Shown in pieces: positions 9,357 to 21,307 of a stretch of 64,000 nt of DNA; the stretch's first letter is position 1, and every line of letters starts with the position of its first letter. A program made the translations under genes and the position numbers. Under the pieces are notes generated by a model that was not told where the DNA came from, ran no database searches, and was given only the letters and a program-made list of their open reading frames with translations. The stretch is from Cephalotus follicularis (taxonomy: Eukaryota > Streptophyta > Magnoliopsida > Oxalidales > Cephalotaceae), in contig BDDD01001655.1 in the NCBI GenBank assembly GCA_001972305.1, positions 1 through 64,000 on the forward strand, written 5' to 3'.

Positions 9357-11230
9357 GATATAGGATTACCCTGCAAGCCACTAGGTGGCTAATTGTAATT
9401 GTAATTCACCGCATATATACAATCTTAAATTCATTTAATGTTATGTTGTGCAATTTCAATTCAGTTATGGCATGTCGTGTGTGGGTATCCCGAAATAATA
9501 TCTATTGTCTTAGTTTAATTTACACATTAACTATAAGCATACATGGTGCCCTGTCTTGCAAAGGGTTGGATTCTGTGCCATAGAGGCTATGAGAACGACT
9601 ACCTTACTCACTTTTGACAAAAATGTTCCAAGTCATTGGTTCATTGTCTTTGGGCAATAGTTGAACCGGATAGACTTGCCGTAGTTAGGCAAGTATCCCA
9701 ATAGTGGATGATGGAGTATCTCATTCCCATTTGGCTAGAGCCAAGGGCCTATTGCGGGGTGCATGCTTAGAGCATGTTCACTGAACTTGACCCACCATAG
9801 GAAACCTATATGTATAGTCCTACTTGTGTCAATAGGATTCCTATCTATGTCAGTAGTGTATAGTCACTAGATGACTAGTAGGCAAACAACCTGCACTATC
9901 TCCTTAGACCTGATCGACTGTTTGACATTGCATAGTGACTACATGGCTTTGATTTCTGGCTTACCCAGCTCAGAGAGTTGGCAAACGACTTGTCTTTGGG
10001 TCATGTGGGAGCTGCGTGCTAGTGTGAGCGAGTGCGCAATAAGGAATCATCACACCCATAGGTATGGTGATAAGCTCTATACTTTCTGTGTCCATTGCAG
10101 AGTTGGAAAAACCTGGCCAGGTACCGCTGGACTGGAAACTAGGTTTCTGGGGAGGTCCGCCGATAGCCGCAAGTGGTACCAGATTTATAGTAATCGCGAC
10201 TTTGATATAGGGTGACACTTATCCATACCCTAGACCGTGATCGGAGCTAAGCATGATGAGGGAAACAATGCACTTACGCTGACAGTAGTAGAAAGCATCG
10301 GTTAATTGGAATTTAGACGATCATCATGGAATTTAATTTAGAGATTGACTCCAAGGAACCAAAAAGAAAAATATTAGATATTTTTCTAGGACTTTCTAGA
10401 TGGTTTAGGACCAATGGATTAATCGTATCGAAACACTGGGATATTCTAGGAATTAATCGTTGAACCGGATTTCAAACTGAGCTTTAGGGTCCCGCCTAAT
10501 CACTAGTGAGAATGACATGTGCTAGGCATATGTCGATATAAGGGGAGGATAGTACCTGGAGGTATTACCAATCGAAAAGTATTTTGATTAGCTAAGAGCT
10601 ACATCATAGTCAAAATTCTCTAGTTTGGGCTGAGTGTGTTATTGTCACATATTAGATATGTGATTGAAGAAAATAATGTATTGTACACATATTGGGCCAA
10701 ATATATATATGAGGTCTGGCAGGTTGGTGGAAAGAAAAGAGAGATTGAGTGTTAGATACTCAACTCCCATTCTCATAATATGCGCCCGTGCTTCTCCTTT
10801 AATGCCGTTGTTGATCTTTCTTGTTCTTAGAGAAACGAAGAAAAGAGAGAAAGCTTAGAGCTTCCATAATTATTTTGAAACACACTCATCTCCTCTCGCC
10901 TCTCTTTTGGTCATTATAGGTGGAGGACTATTACATCCTGTATCATTCCTTTATCTGTCTTGATCTCTAGTTTAGTCAGAACACTTCTTGCATTCTAGAC
11001 CTCTTGGAATCATCAAAGTCCAAGCAAGGTCTTATACAGTAAGTAATCGTAAGTTACGACAAAAGGTTTTGAGTGTTAGGAAGTAAGACCTTTCTAGTTT
11101 TCTTTTGGTGAGATTTCATCTGAGAATTAGAGCTTGGATGTTAGAGTTCATGGAGCTTGCAAAGGACCTAGAGAGTTGAGGGAGCTCTAGAAGGAAGGAT
11201 CCATCGGTTTAGGTAATGGATTCTTCTTCT
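9352..11230 (+). mobile_element. LTR B copy 1 (copia 3' LTR), right end approximate
   Basis: It starts TGTTAGATATAGG after the purine tract GTGGGAGAT, immediately behind the RNase H frame. Blocks shared with the copies at 39004 and 56017 include gttccaagtcat followed by ggttcact-type sequence, gaaccg…agacttg, and rtttcgggtcc. The right boundary cannot be read exactly, because the 3 copies diverge strongly before it. Small frames inside (9871-10215, 10664-10858) are not supported as genes. Confidence 0.65.
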
Positions 11231-11488
11231 CTGTTTATTTTGTGTTTGTTATTTGTTCTGTCGGCCAATCAGGGATCCCCATGTGCGCATGGACGTTTAA
11301 GGACATAGATATTCCATGTTGTCCTATGCTCAGAGCAGTCCTTTATAGTGAAATTAAAATTGGACACCATGAGCACCTATGGCCTAAAACATCCTCTGCC
11401 ACCCCTTCATGCTTCCAAAACGAGGTCCATGTATAGTATGAGATCTGCCACTAATACAAGGTCTACCTCTAGTACTAGGTCTGCCTTC
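11231..11488. other. unassigned spacer with a short inverted copy of the LTR D minisatellite
   Basis: Nothing recognisable except 11420-11488, which reads as degenerate taCgaGGTCTgCCt units. These are in the orientation of the array at 59.9-60.3 kb and opposite to the array at 12.39-12.71 kb. Confidence 0.4.
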
Positions 11489-12985
11489 TGTAAGCCCTGC
11501 ATCTTGTATAAATTGTTGTATAAAATGGTAATGTGCAATGGTGTGGTAACATGACATGTGTCAACCAAAATCTCTTGCCAAATGTCCTGCATCCTATATT
11601 AATCAAGAAGCTTCTTTAAGAAGCTTTCTACCAAGAAGTGACACGGCCCAACAATTGTCACTTGGCTGATTCTTTCCTCCTGTTCTCGAGGGAAAGAGAG
11701 AGAGAAAGAGAGACAAACCATGGGCGATTGCTGCTGGTCGTTCAGTGAGGGAGCAAGTGAACCATGGGTTCCTTTTTTCCGTGCATCTCTTCGTCATCGT
11801 TTCTCCTTCATTCCCCTCGACACCAAAACTTGGAACTTCGCTTTTAGTGTCGCTCTTAGAGAGAGAAAGCTAGGATTCGAGTAAGGAAGGAGTCGTTGGA
11901 CTCATGACTGAGCATATAACCTCCGGGAAGAACCATATCATGGTTCTAGCAGCAGATTCTTGCAGATCTGTAACCGGTTTCAACAGCCAGTTCTCCCAGA
12001 TCTGCGTCTCAACCATTATCGAGGTAGGTTCTACATACATGCTTGAACTCATGCATAATACTACTTTAAATGAAATATGATGATATGAACAGTTAAATCA
12101 TGACTGGATGCATGAGTTAGGGTGATTGACCCGATGAATGATTGATTGAAATAGAGATCTGAGCGAGAATGGAGACTTTGAGCTCATAAGCCTAATCTAT
12201 TCTCTTCGATGATTTTGGATCCACAAGTATGGATCTTAGTGTTGAAGTTGTTTCTGAGTTGTGACCGACCACTGGGCCTTATAGCTCATCTGGATTGAAT
12301 GATGGATTGATTAATAGGATTTGAGTTGAATATGAGCTGGTGAATAGTCGTATTCGCTTGTCTACAAAGGTCACAGACCTTGGTACTTGAAGACAGACCT
12401 CAGTATATGAAAGCAGACCTTGGTACTTGAAGGCAGACCTCAGTACATGAAGGTAGACGTCGGTACTTGAGGCCAGACCTCGGTACATGAAAGCGGACCT
12501 CGGTACTTGAAGGCAGACCTCAGAGCTAGAAGCCAGACCTGAGAGGCAGATGTCAGAGCTCCAACAGCTCAAAGTCTGACCTCAAGGCTTGAATGCAGAC
12601 TTCAGAGGTAGAGGTCAGAGGCAGACATCAGGGCTCAAAGCTCGAAGTCTGACTTCAAGGCTTGAAGGCAGACCTTAGAGGAAGAGGTCAGAGCTCAAAG
12701 CTCAAGTCTGACATCCGGACTTAGAGAAAACTAAGGTCGTGCTGATTACGTGAATCTTTCTCTGAAGCAATTGGTCTCCAATACCAATCTTTCAAAGGGT
12801 TTAAATTTAAAGACCTATAAGGTCTCTGATCATGCTTAACATTGTTGAGCTTTGACGAGATAGCCTGCTCCCAATCTCTACTAAGTCATGGAGGTTAGGT
12901 GTTAGCCCTTTAAGCTTGGTGGCATCTCGGTCGGCATAGGTTTGGAGACCTGGAACTATGCTGGCCTAGGGGCAATAGCATGAGG
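11489..12985 (+). mobile_element. LTR D, plus orientation (gypsy-type), 3' end uncertain
   Basis: It starts TGTAAGCCCTGCATC. It shares its layout with the inverted copy at 59913-61088, whose minus strand starts TGTAAGCCCCGAG. Both carry a block around a TTTCAACAGCCAG stretch followed by cagatct, then aggTAGGTTCTACATA, and then a ~20-bp minisatellite. No PBS follows, and the end is inferred only from the appearance of the next LTR. No gene seen. Confidence 0.6.
12375..12715 (+). repeat. minisatellite of ~20-bp GGCAGACCTCAGTACTTGAA units
   Basis: Roughly ten head-to-tail degenerate units of consensus agGCAGACCTCrGTACtTGA from 12375 to 12560. They grade into related agaggtcagagc units up to 12715. 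The same array in reverse orientation lies at 59925-60305. Confidence 0.85.
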
Positions 12986-13757
12986 GAGGCATGCTACGTG
13001 TAAACAGGTGCGTGTGGGGCATCTTCATATCGGATGGTTTGTTCAGACTTGGCGTCTACAGTTGGTGGTTACCAGTGTATGGGGAATGCACGCAGAGGTG
13101 TGTACAACATGCAAACATGGTGCGTGGCATGCAAACAAGGCACACAGCATGTGCGCGCATCAGGAAGACATGGTGCGTGGTCCGCAGACAAGGCATATAG
13201 CATGTGCGCGCATTAGGCAGACAATGTGCCTTCGTGTTTGGCTGAGTTTGCTGGCCAGTATTGTTGGTCTGGACAAGGTCCATATGGGCAGTGGCGGTTA
13301 TCGGTAGTTACCGGTGGATACCTTGCATGTGGGAAAATATGCATATTCTTGTGAGAGTTGTAAGGCCTATTATGTGCCATTTGTACCTAGCAGTTGTGGG
13401 GTGTCAACTGCATGGCATGTGTGCCAAATGTCCCTAGTAGTTAAGGGTGTTAACTGCTGTAGTGTGTGTGTGCACTATAAATGTGCAAGCCTGCATATTT
13501 GCCTGGCGGAGGAGAATTCTCAAAGAAAATTGTAGAGAGTGCTTGTATTCCTTGTATGCTTTTGGTGAATTATAAAGGGTGAGATTTTTTCCTATAAATT
13601 ATGTCGTGCTCTTACTTCTCTGCTGTGTTTAAATATCACCGTGTGTGAGTCTTCCTAGTCTCTATACATGGGGCATTGTGTAGAGTTGAGCTGACACTAA
13701 GCTGGTGTCTAGTGCCAGTACAGGAAAAAAATTTGCTACGAATTTGGCCCTGTAACA
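12986..13757 (+). mobile_element. LTR C: 5' LTR of the split gypsy element (5' end approximate)
   Basis: The right end is exact: GAATTTGGCCCTGTAACA ends in CA at 13757, two bases before a primer-binding site. The last ~75 bp recur at 58493-58566 (tggtgtctagtgcc, then tacagga). It holds a TATA box at 13474-13482. The left end is not defined by a visible TG plus duplication. Tandem-like CATGTGCGCGCAT…AGACA units lie at 13148-13222. Confidence 0.65.
13474..13482 (+). promoter_or_regulatory. TATA box of LTR C
   Basis: CTATAAATG within tgcactataaatgtgc, about 280 bp before the LTR end, a usual place for a gypsy U3 promoter. Inferred from sequence only. Confidence 0.5.
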
Positions 13758-13759
13758 GT

Positions 13760-13772
13760 TGGTATAAGAGCC
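13760..13772 (+). promoter_or_regulatory. primer-binding site of the split gypsy element
   Basis: TGGTATAAGAGCC, one mismatch from the initiator tRNA-Met primer-binding site TGGTATCAGAGCC. It sits two bases after the LTR C end and 27 bases before the gag ATG. Confidence 0.85.
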
Positions 13773-13799
13773 TCGGAGTGTATGTTGTGTTCATAGAAT

Positions 13800-14822
13800 A
13801 TGGATGTGATCCGAGAATGAGTGCGAAGACTTGAGGGATTGGTTGGGGAACCACAGACAGAGGATCCTGCGAATAGTCTGATGGTTCATGTTGATGACCT
13901 TGTTGCTGTGGTAACAGTCATATAGCACTCTCATAACGAGTTGATGGGCAAATCGGAAGAGCATTTCAAGCAATTGGTGGCTGATATTCTTTTGGTTACT
14001 GATGCCTTTAGGAAGAACATTGAAGCTAATGAAGAGGATATTTATGTGTTAAAGAAGGCCCCTCATGGTAGTTCTTCAAGAACGGAAGGTCCCTCGAGTG
14101 AGTTTAAAGTCCTTGAACCGAAGTCATTCAGTGGCAAACGTGATGTGAAGGAACTAAAGAATTTCTTATGGGACATGGAGTCTTACTTTAAAGCCACTCA
14201 TGTGCCCGATGTTGAGAAGGTCTCCATCACTAGCATGTATTTGTTTGGTGATGCGAAATTATGGTAGAGGACCAAGGTACAAGATGATGCGAATTCGGGA
14301 AGGCCAAGGATTGAGACATGGGAGGTCTTAGCCAAAGAATTGAAGGATCAATTCCTTCTGAATAACGCTTCGTGGTTGGCACAAGAGTCCCTTAAGAACT
14401 TGAAGCAGACCAGGTATGTGCGGGATTATGTGAAAGAGTTTAGTTCCTTGTTACTAGATATAAAGGATATGTCAGAAGCGGATAAGTTGTTCAACTTTCT
14501 TTCGGGTATGAAATCTTGGGCACAAACGGAGGTGCGAAGGCAAAATGTCCAAGACTTACATTCGGCTATGGCAGTAGCGGATGCCTTGGTTGATTTCAGA
14601 ACTATGAAAGGCAATGATGATGCTTCTACCAGTGGCAAAATGAAGTCCAAGGATAAGAGCAAGAAGAGAAAAGAGAAACGGGAAGTTGCTGGAAAGAAGG
14701 CCTACGAACTTGGTAAAGGAAAGAACAAAGTTGCAGAGGGATGGAAGGAAATAACAAGTAAGTCTAACAATGGCTGTTATGTTTGTGATGGCCCGCAACG
14801 TGCTAAAGATTGCCCTAAATGA
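13800..14822 (+). pseudogene. gypsy gag (Retrotrans_gag-like) with degenerate zinc knuckle
   Basis: The frame starts at the ATG at 13800 (MDVIRE*), close behind the primer-binding site. It carries in-frame stops early on and after DAKLW (14267). The conserved core is PKSFSGKRDVKELKNFLWDME, then YLFGDAKLW*RTK, WEVLAKELKDQF, and YVRDYVKEFSSLLLDI. A lysine-rich stretch and a knuckle CYVCDGPQRAKDC follow, in which the metal-binding histidine is glutamine. This is the typical gag of plant Ty3/gypsy elements of the Reina/Galadriel-like kind. It would coat element RNA. Clearly inactive. Confidence 0.85.
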
Positions 14823-15290
14823 GAAAAGTTGAACGTTGTTGTGGCTCAAAATTAAATTGGTTCCACTTCCAATTCTGATGTCCCTACTAGAGTGGCTCCG
14901 CTTTAGTTGGTTAACGCTCTCCATGCTGTACCACCATCAGGCTTGTTGTATGTGCATATGTTGGTAAAGGGACAACAAGTTTATGTGATGGTTGACACTG
15001 GTGCTACGCATAGTTTCTTGGTAGAATGGATGGTTAATCGATTGGGATTGAAAGTGGACAAACATGCTAGTTGGAACAAGGCAGTGAATTCCTAATCACT
15101 AGCTACAGTAGGTTTGGTTCATAGTGTTCAAATTTCTATGGGTGATTGGGTAGGGAAAATTGATTTCATGATTGTTCCCTTGGATGATTTTGACTTGATC
15201 CTTGGCAATGAGTTCTTTATATTTGAGAAAGTTATCATGATGCCTCATTTGTGTGGGTTACTGATCATGAGTGAGAAAAATCCTTGTTTT
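14823..15290 (+). pseudogene. gypsy protease, cut by the CACTA insertion
   Basis: The frame reads VMVDTGATHSFLVEW, with the aspartic protease D-T-G triad intact. Then come MGDWVGKIDFMIVPLDDFD, LILGNEFF and LIMSEKNPCF, and it breaks exactly at the CACTA terminus at 15291. The reading frame resumes at 36717 as VTGYNMASARWNRD. Two upstream stops (after VVVAQN and in NS*SLATV) show decay. The protease would process the gag-pol polyprotein. Confidence 0.88.
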
Positions 15291-15700
15291 CACTACTAAA
15301 AAATAGTTCAACGGTGAGGGCACTTCCCCTCGCCATCCCCTCGCTGTTGAGTCAACGTCGAGGGCATGGCGAAGGGAAGAAACCCTCGCCAAATTCTTCC
15401 TTGCCATCCACTTCACGAGGGCTTGGCGAGGGCACGACGAGAGTCATGTCTCCTCATCGTAGATTTCCCTCGCCACGTCGAGGGTATGTCTAGGGCTGGA
15501 TCACCCTCGCCATCATACCCTTGCAGTCATGACCTTGCCATTGCAAGGGTATAGCTAGGGAAGGCGCCCCCTCGCCGTGATCTGCTCGTACATGCATATA
15601 CCCTCGCCAACACTCGCCATGTATACTTGCTGCAGAATGGCGAGGGAAATAACCTCGCCGTGCCCTCGCCATGCCCTCGCAATTCTGTAGTTTCTACTGG
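15291..15700. repeat. CACTA left subterminal repeats (CCCTCGCC family)
   Basis: About twenty copies of CCCTCGCC and its complement GGCGAGGG in both orientations, many as gagggcatggcgaggg. Such arrays in CACTA elements bind the element-encoded TnpA-like protein. The matching array is at 35190-35372. Confidence 0.88.
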
Positions 15701-15799
15701 TGGTTATATCAGTAGAATCCATTCCCTATATCCAAGCAAAACATGCAATTCATTTCAGCAGCAGCCACAATAACAGTTTAGATTTCACAATTGTGTAAT

Positions 15800-17640
15800 T
15801 GATTCCATCCATAACTACTAAACGACACATTTCATTAACATTAAGCCAACAAAACAATATAAATGAGCTTTATAGCATATTTATAAAAAGTGTAATACAT
15901 TTACAAACAGTCTTAAAATGTATCAAACTCAACAAACTACGACTCGTCATCGCTATGGTCCGAGTCTGGGGATGGCTTGAAGGGGGGGTACCGACTCTGC
16001 TACGAGCTCTGATAAGATGGTCTGCGTTCGGACTGAGATCACATATGAGTGGCCATCATTAGAGTCATTTGAGCCACAAAACTCTCCAACGTCATCTGCT
16101 CCCGGTCCACCTACCGGCGAAGCTCTGAGACCTCCTCGTGAACACATGCATCCGTCCCTGGGCTGGCCTCTGATGGCTGTGAAGTGAATGGGCGACTCTG
16201 ACTTCCCACTCCCGACTGATTACCTCCAAGTGCTTGTGGTAGCATCTTCGTGGAAGTCATATAGTTCCCCAATCCACGGATCTTCCCCTTCCGCAGACCT
16301 CCTGTCGCCCTTTCCATGCCATGACATCGAAGGGAACCAACCTTCTAATACCGTTGGGTCCCTCCACAGTATCTGCCCTGGCTGTAGCCCGATACTTCTC
16401 CTATAAAAAAAACAAGATTAATCAGTTAAGTGATTGCCATATAAAGGGTAATTGACATATTCATTTCAGTTTGTGACTCACCATCCTCTCCATTATAATA
16501 GGAGGTGGAAGAGTATCATTCCCCGCCCTCCGATGGGTGTCGTAAAATACATCCACAGTAGGTTTCCCCTTGGCCTTCTGCAAGCAAAATGCAATTTTGA
16601 ATTAGTTTGAAACACAAATTAAATTTATTAAGCACCGTAATTATAAATTAAGTTTATTACTTACCCCAATCTGAAGTTGTCTTTCCATCGTGTAACTGCA
16701 GCCAGTGTAGGTGGCGTGTGCTTCATCTCCCTATTGGCGGCATTTGTCCTTGCCCACTTCTGAAAATTCTCAGACATCCACATGTTCACCATTTCATCCC
16801 ACACTGGCTGTGGTATCTCTGTAGGGCCATGCTGCTTGCACTAATGGCTCATCTGATGCACACCAGCGCCCATGATTGCGTTCTTCCTATAGTTACGCAT
16901 ACACTTTTGGTAATTCTCCTACACGTAACTATGGAGTGCAAGCCTGCTGTGTGCATTAGATGGTAGAAAGTGGAAGTAGTCCTACAAAACATCAATGTCA
17001 AACAACGAGTTTAAAAAATATCCTGAATAAATCGGTAATGTTAACTGCAATAGTCTTACTCACCAGTAGCTTCTCCCTCAGTAGTTCCTTCTTTTAATTG
17101 GGCCACTGGCTCCACGTGGTCCATGGTTGTAGTATTCTGCTCTTGATGATGGATGCTATGGTGTTCTTCACATCCATCTCCTCAAAAAAACTGCAATTAA
17201 ACAAATATTAGCACCAACATCATAGGTTAGTTTTTTAAAAAAAGTACTTAAATTACTAGTTACTTACCCATTGGCACTGATATGCCAAATAGATCTAGAA
17301 TCCTCCACCCTCTGCGGGGGCAAGTCCGTCCCCCTACTAGCTCCCCTCATACGTCACTGATGGGAGTCTGATTCAAAAACATGGTTACGTTTCACTGTAA
17401 ACATATATAACAAAATATAACAAAATAGTTTTGACAATATGAAAAATAGTTTAAGGTCAAATATCATGACATAACAAATTTCCTTACTAGCACTGGGAAC
17501 ATCTGTATCTTGCTCCCGTGTGTCTAACTCCATGGAGTCTGACTCGGGACGCATAGATTCAGAGGGTGTGGTGGAGTCTCTAGGAATAGAGGAATGCGTG
17601 ACTCTGCGCGGTATATCTGCAAGAACTCACCGTATTTAAA
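15800..17640 (-). pseudogene. second CACTA gene, Transposase_24 / TNP1-like, several decayed exons
   Basis: Minus-strand exon-like blocks separated by GT…AG-compatible gaps. Around 17640-17495 the frame reads RRVTHSSIPRDSTTPSE. Around 17190-17060 it reads FFEEMDVKNTIASIIKSRIL. Around 16870-16690 it reads VWDEMVNMWMSENFQKWART and then NAANREMKHTPPTLAA. At 16583-16490 KAKGKPTVDVFYDTHRRAG is the conserved block of plant En/Spm Transposase_24 proteins. At 16405-16090 EKYRATARADTVEGPNGI leads to KGKIRGLGNYM and a helical C-terminus. Stops and shifts lie in most blocks. Probably the TnpA/TNP1 partner that binds the subterminal repeats; exon limits are approximate. Confidence 0.65.
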
Positions 17641-17767
17641 AATGATACAAACTACATACAGTTGCCCTACTATATATTATCAAATTAAAATGTCGAACCA
17701 AATTAGAAGATTAAGAATAGTATTGTAAACAATATTTAATGCATATACTATACTATTAACTTACAGT

Positions 17768-18570
17768 TTAATCTATGCTATCAATATCCATGTCGTCTTG
17801 ACTATCGGAATCATATTCCATCACTCCGTCCTCCTCATCCGTGTCAGAAACATAGTCTTCCCATTCATCTTCCTTGTCATCCGTATTGTCATGGTCTAAC
17901 GTAGGATCCCTTATTCGAACATTTGGAGGCAATACTACCTCCTCCCATTCCCCATCTCCTCGAAGGGAGTCCTCACTTTCAAGTCTTAAATCAGCTACAA
18001 ATGATCGTAGTGGACCGGTGGCGACATCTTCTTGCAATGTCATATCCATACCCAAATCATCACCATCTTGTTCTTCATAATCACGAAGGCAGTAGGCATT
18101 TCTGGGTTTCATTTTTATCACACCCATGCTTTGTACCTATGATCATTGGAAATGCTGGGTGCGTAGAACACCTGCACAGCTTGACTTGTTAGCATGAACG
18201 GCTCATATGTAGGGAGTTCCTTTTTTGGGTTCAGATGAACAATCCCAAACTCATCCACTCTGGTACCTCTCTCCGAAGTGTCAACCCAATCACACTTGAA
18301 TAAAACAACTTTGTTGTATTTTCCGTAGAAATCAAGCTTCACAACGTCGACCAAGGCTCCGTAGAAGTCACTACAACTATCATTCCAAGTGCTTCCCTTG
18401 ATCATTACACCCCAATTTTGAGTTTTTAAGGTACTGGATGCATCTTTAGTGTAAAACTTGTACCCGTTGATGACGTACCCCTTCCACGACCTCACTTTTG
18501 TAGCAGGTGCACTTGCTAAATTTTTTAGACGGGCGTCAACTTCCTTGTCATTCTTAACCTATTAAGTGTG
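17768..18570 (-). pseudogene. 3' end of CACTA tnp2 gene: DUF4216 domain and acidic tail
   Basis: The minus strand reads KNDKEVDARLKN, VRSWKGYVINGYKFYTKD, GVMIKGSTWNDSCSDFYG, VVLFKCDWVDTSERGTRVDE and FGIVHLNPK. This is a DUF4216 domain, normally found C-terminal to plant tnp2 transposases. A one-base shift near 18125 separates it from IKMKPRNAYCLRDYEEQDGD and a strongly acidic tail ending at 17768. It should form the end of one polypeptide with the 18840-20613 region. Its molecular role is not established. Confidence 0.8.
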
Positions 18571-18839
18571 CGATGTACACACGTAACATAGAAATCAACA
18601 TCAACAATTAAAAATCATGAAACTTATAAACGCTTTGTAGACATATTCTAGCATTACTTACAGGCTTTGAAACCATTTCACAAAGTGTGCATCGCGTTCT
18701 TCTTCCATTTGTTTGGGGGTAATGTTAGGGTTTAATTCGCTGACTAGTTGTTCGTACTCACTACATCAAAGAATATAAGTGAGATACGTTCAAATTGCAC
18801 AATTCGTATAAATAGAGTATAAACTTTGTACAATATATA

Positions 18840-20613
18840 TGTATACTTACTTAATCAGAGGGCTGACTTCATCGCAGTTTAGAAGGATGTACAAATATAC
18901 AGCCTCGTATTCTTGGTCTGTCATATGTCTGTTCTTTGTCTTGCCCATTGCTTTACCGGGATGATTAAATATGGATAGCAATCCGTTACTTGCATTGATG
19001 TCCCCATCCCAGTTTCTCTCAGGTATATTCAGCCTCGTCGAGACATCATGAACGAAATAATACGAACAAAATGTTGTCAACTCACGAACGATGTATGCCT
19101 CGGAGATCGACACTTCAACACGAGCTTTGTTCTTGACCATATTCTTAACATCAAACAGCTCTCTGCAATTAAATATGTAATTAGAATGCATGACAAAGAG
19201 ATGAACATTTTCAAAAAGAAAAACAATGAGTAACTATACCTCTCAATGGGATACATCCATGTGTTCTGAACTGGCCTACATACTTTCGATTCATAAGCTA
19301 GGTGGACAAGAAGATGTTCCATCGAATCAAAAAATGATGGAGGAAATATCTTCTCCATTTTGTAAATTGTTTGGACAAAGTTACTTTGGAGCAAGTCCAT
19401 CTTCACAACACTGTTCGATATTGAGCATATATTCTGAAAAAAACCACTGACCTCGGCCAACGCCTCCGTGATATTTCTTGGCAGGAACTCAGAAAATGCA
19501 ATCAAAAGAAGTCTCTGCATGAGGACATGGCAATCATGGCTCTTCAATCTGGAAACCTTACACTTTGAAACATTCACACACCGAGATAAGTTTGAGGCGT
19601 ATCCATCTGGAAACCTGATCTGTGTCATCCATTCACAAACTTGTTTGACCTGTTCACTGTTCAGTGAATATTTTGCTGGTGGCAATATGAACTGCCCATC
19701 CACCTCTTCTACATGCAGTTCAGGTCTTATTTTCAACTTTTTCAGATCAAGTCAAGCTTGTATGTGGTCATTGGATTTTCCCTTCACATTCATGACCATG
19801 TTGAATATATTTTCAAACACATTCTTCTCAATGTGCATGACGTCTAACTTGTGTCTGACTAGTATTTTACTCCAATAAGGAAGTTCGAAAAAGACACTTT
19901 GCTTAGTCCAATTGTGCACTCTCCCAAACCCAGGAATCTTACTAGTTGGTACACCTTTTTCAAACACAACTTCATTCAACTCGGGGAGTTGATCCTTTAC
20001 CTCTTCCCCTGAAAACCTCTCCACACCCACCTTGGTCACCCGTCGACTCTTCAATAATTTTTTATTGTCTCTTCTAAACTGGTGGTCTGTGGGCAACAAT
20101 TGATGATGATAGTCAAACCGCGAACATTTCCGACTATGCTTTAATCTAAAACCCTTAGTCTGACCCATGCAGTAGTGGCATGCCAAATGACCATGAGCAC
20201 TCTAGTCTGACAGCATTCCATAGGCAGGAAAGTCATTAATTGTCCACATTAAAGCTTCCTTCATCTTAAATTTCTTCTTTTGCGATGCGTCATAGGTTTC
20301 AACTCCAGTTTCCCACAACATCTTCAACTCGTCAACGAGTGGAGGTAGAAACACATCAATATCTTTCCCTGGGCTTTTTGGTCCAGGCATAATCAAGGAT
20401 AAGAACATGAATGGCTTTGTCATACATAACTAAGGTGGAAGATTGTATGGGAAAATAAAAATAGGTAAGCAAGAGTAAACACAACTACTAACCCCAAAAT
20501 GACAAAACCCGTTTGTTGCTATTTTTATTCTAACATTTCCAATCTCTGCAGCAAAAGATGGAAAGGTAATATCAAATTGCTTCCAAGCTTCACCGTCAAC
20601 CGTGAATAAACTA
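18840..20613 (-). pseudogene. CACTA tnp2 transposase, middle and C-terminal parts (Transposase_21, DUF4218)
   Basis: This continues the gene broken at 32546. Minus-strand blocks in order are VDGEAWKQFDITFPSFA, NGFCHFGVSS, FPYNLPP, MFLSLIMPGPKSPGKDIDVF, LPPLVDELKMLW, and MWTINDFPAYGMLS followed by ACHYCMGQT. Then come LDVMHIEKNVFENIFNMV and the DUF4218-type region LKSHDCHVLMQRLLLIAF, FSSM-like FDSMEHLLVHLAYESKVCRP and YPIER. An intron looks likely between YPIER (donor GTATAG near 19240) and ELFDVKN (acceptor TTGCAG near 19163). The last exon holds RVEVSISEAYIVRELTTFCS. In-frame stops occur after NLPP, MLSD and HIQA. The transposase would cut CACTA ends; this copy is dead. Confidence 0.9.
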
Positions 20614-20616
20614 CAA

Positions 20617-20651
20617 GGGGGGGGGGGGGGGGGGAGGGGGGGGGGGGGGGG
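20617..20651 (+). repeat. 35-nt poly-G tract interrupted by one A
   Basis: G-run on the plus strand (C-run in the LTR sense strand) with a single A at 20635. It lies at the position where other SIRE LTRs here have only 6-7 C. It could form a G-quadruplex; its true length may also be a sequencing or assembly uncertainty. Confidence 0.85.
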
Positions 20652-21205
20652 TGAATTGTAGTTTCTAAAAATTTAATTAACTTTTCGCAAATACAAGTTA
20701 AAATCAACGAACACAATATATGTATGAAATCAAAAGCAAACAAATTAATTAATTAAAGAGAGAGAGAGTTAGAGAATTGCAAACACGATTTTAGAGTGGT
20801 TCGGCTTAACTCTTGCCTACGTCCACTTTTCCCAAGGATGTCCTTGAGTTTCCACTAGTCTCCGAATAAACCTTTGGGTGCTATTCGGTGCACCTTTTAC
20901 ACTTGTTCATGATTGACCTCAATCACTTACAAATTTTGGGTTCACTCCCCTAGGGTTCACTCCCCTATTACAATCAAAGTGTATAATGAAGAATGTTTGA
21001 TCTTAACCTCTCAAATGTTGGATTTTACAAGATGATATCTCTCAAAATAAATAAGAACAAAAATAGGCTAAGACACAAAAACTTTGATATGAAACTTTTG
21101 ATGATCTTTGTTGAGCTCTTTTCAATTTATGTTGATTCCTCTTTGTATCTTTGATCACTTGTGTTCTTGATGTATTGTTCTTCTATTTCACACTTGAAAT
21201 ATATT

Positions 21206-21213
21206 GTTTATAG
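21206..21213 (-). promoter_or_regulatory. TATA-like box of the nested SIRE 3' LTR
   Basis: The minus strand reads CTATAAAC. The same sequence and spacing occur in the 5' LTR at 31970-31977. Confidence 0.5.
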
Positions 21214-21307
21214 TTGTTTTTGTCTTGTAAGATCCGTTGGATATGTCTTGAAGTTTGTTGCTTGAAAGATGGCGCATTAAAACAGAGTCATAAACTGTTT
21301 CAGCTAT

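Noticed and set aside
18118..20423. Host gene of unknown function (DUF4216/DUF4218)
   Set aside because: The domains, their order and the flanking subterminal repeats show it is the CACTA tnp2 gene.
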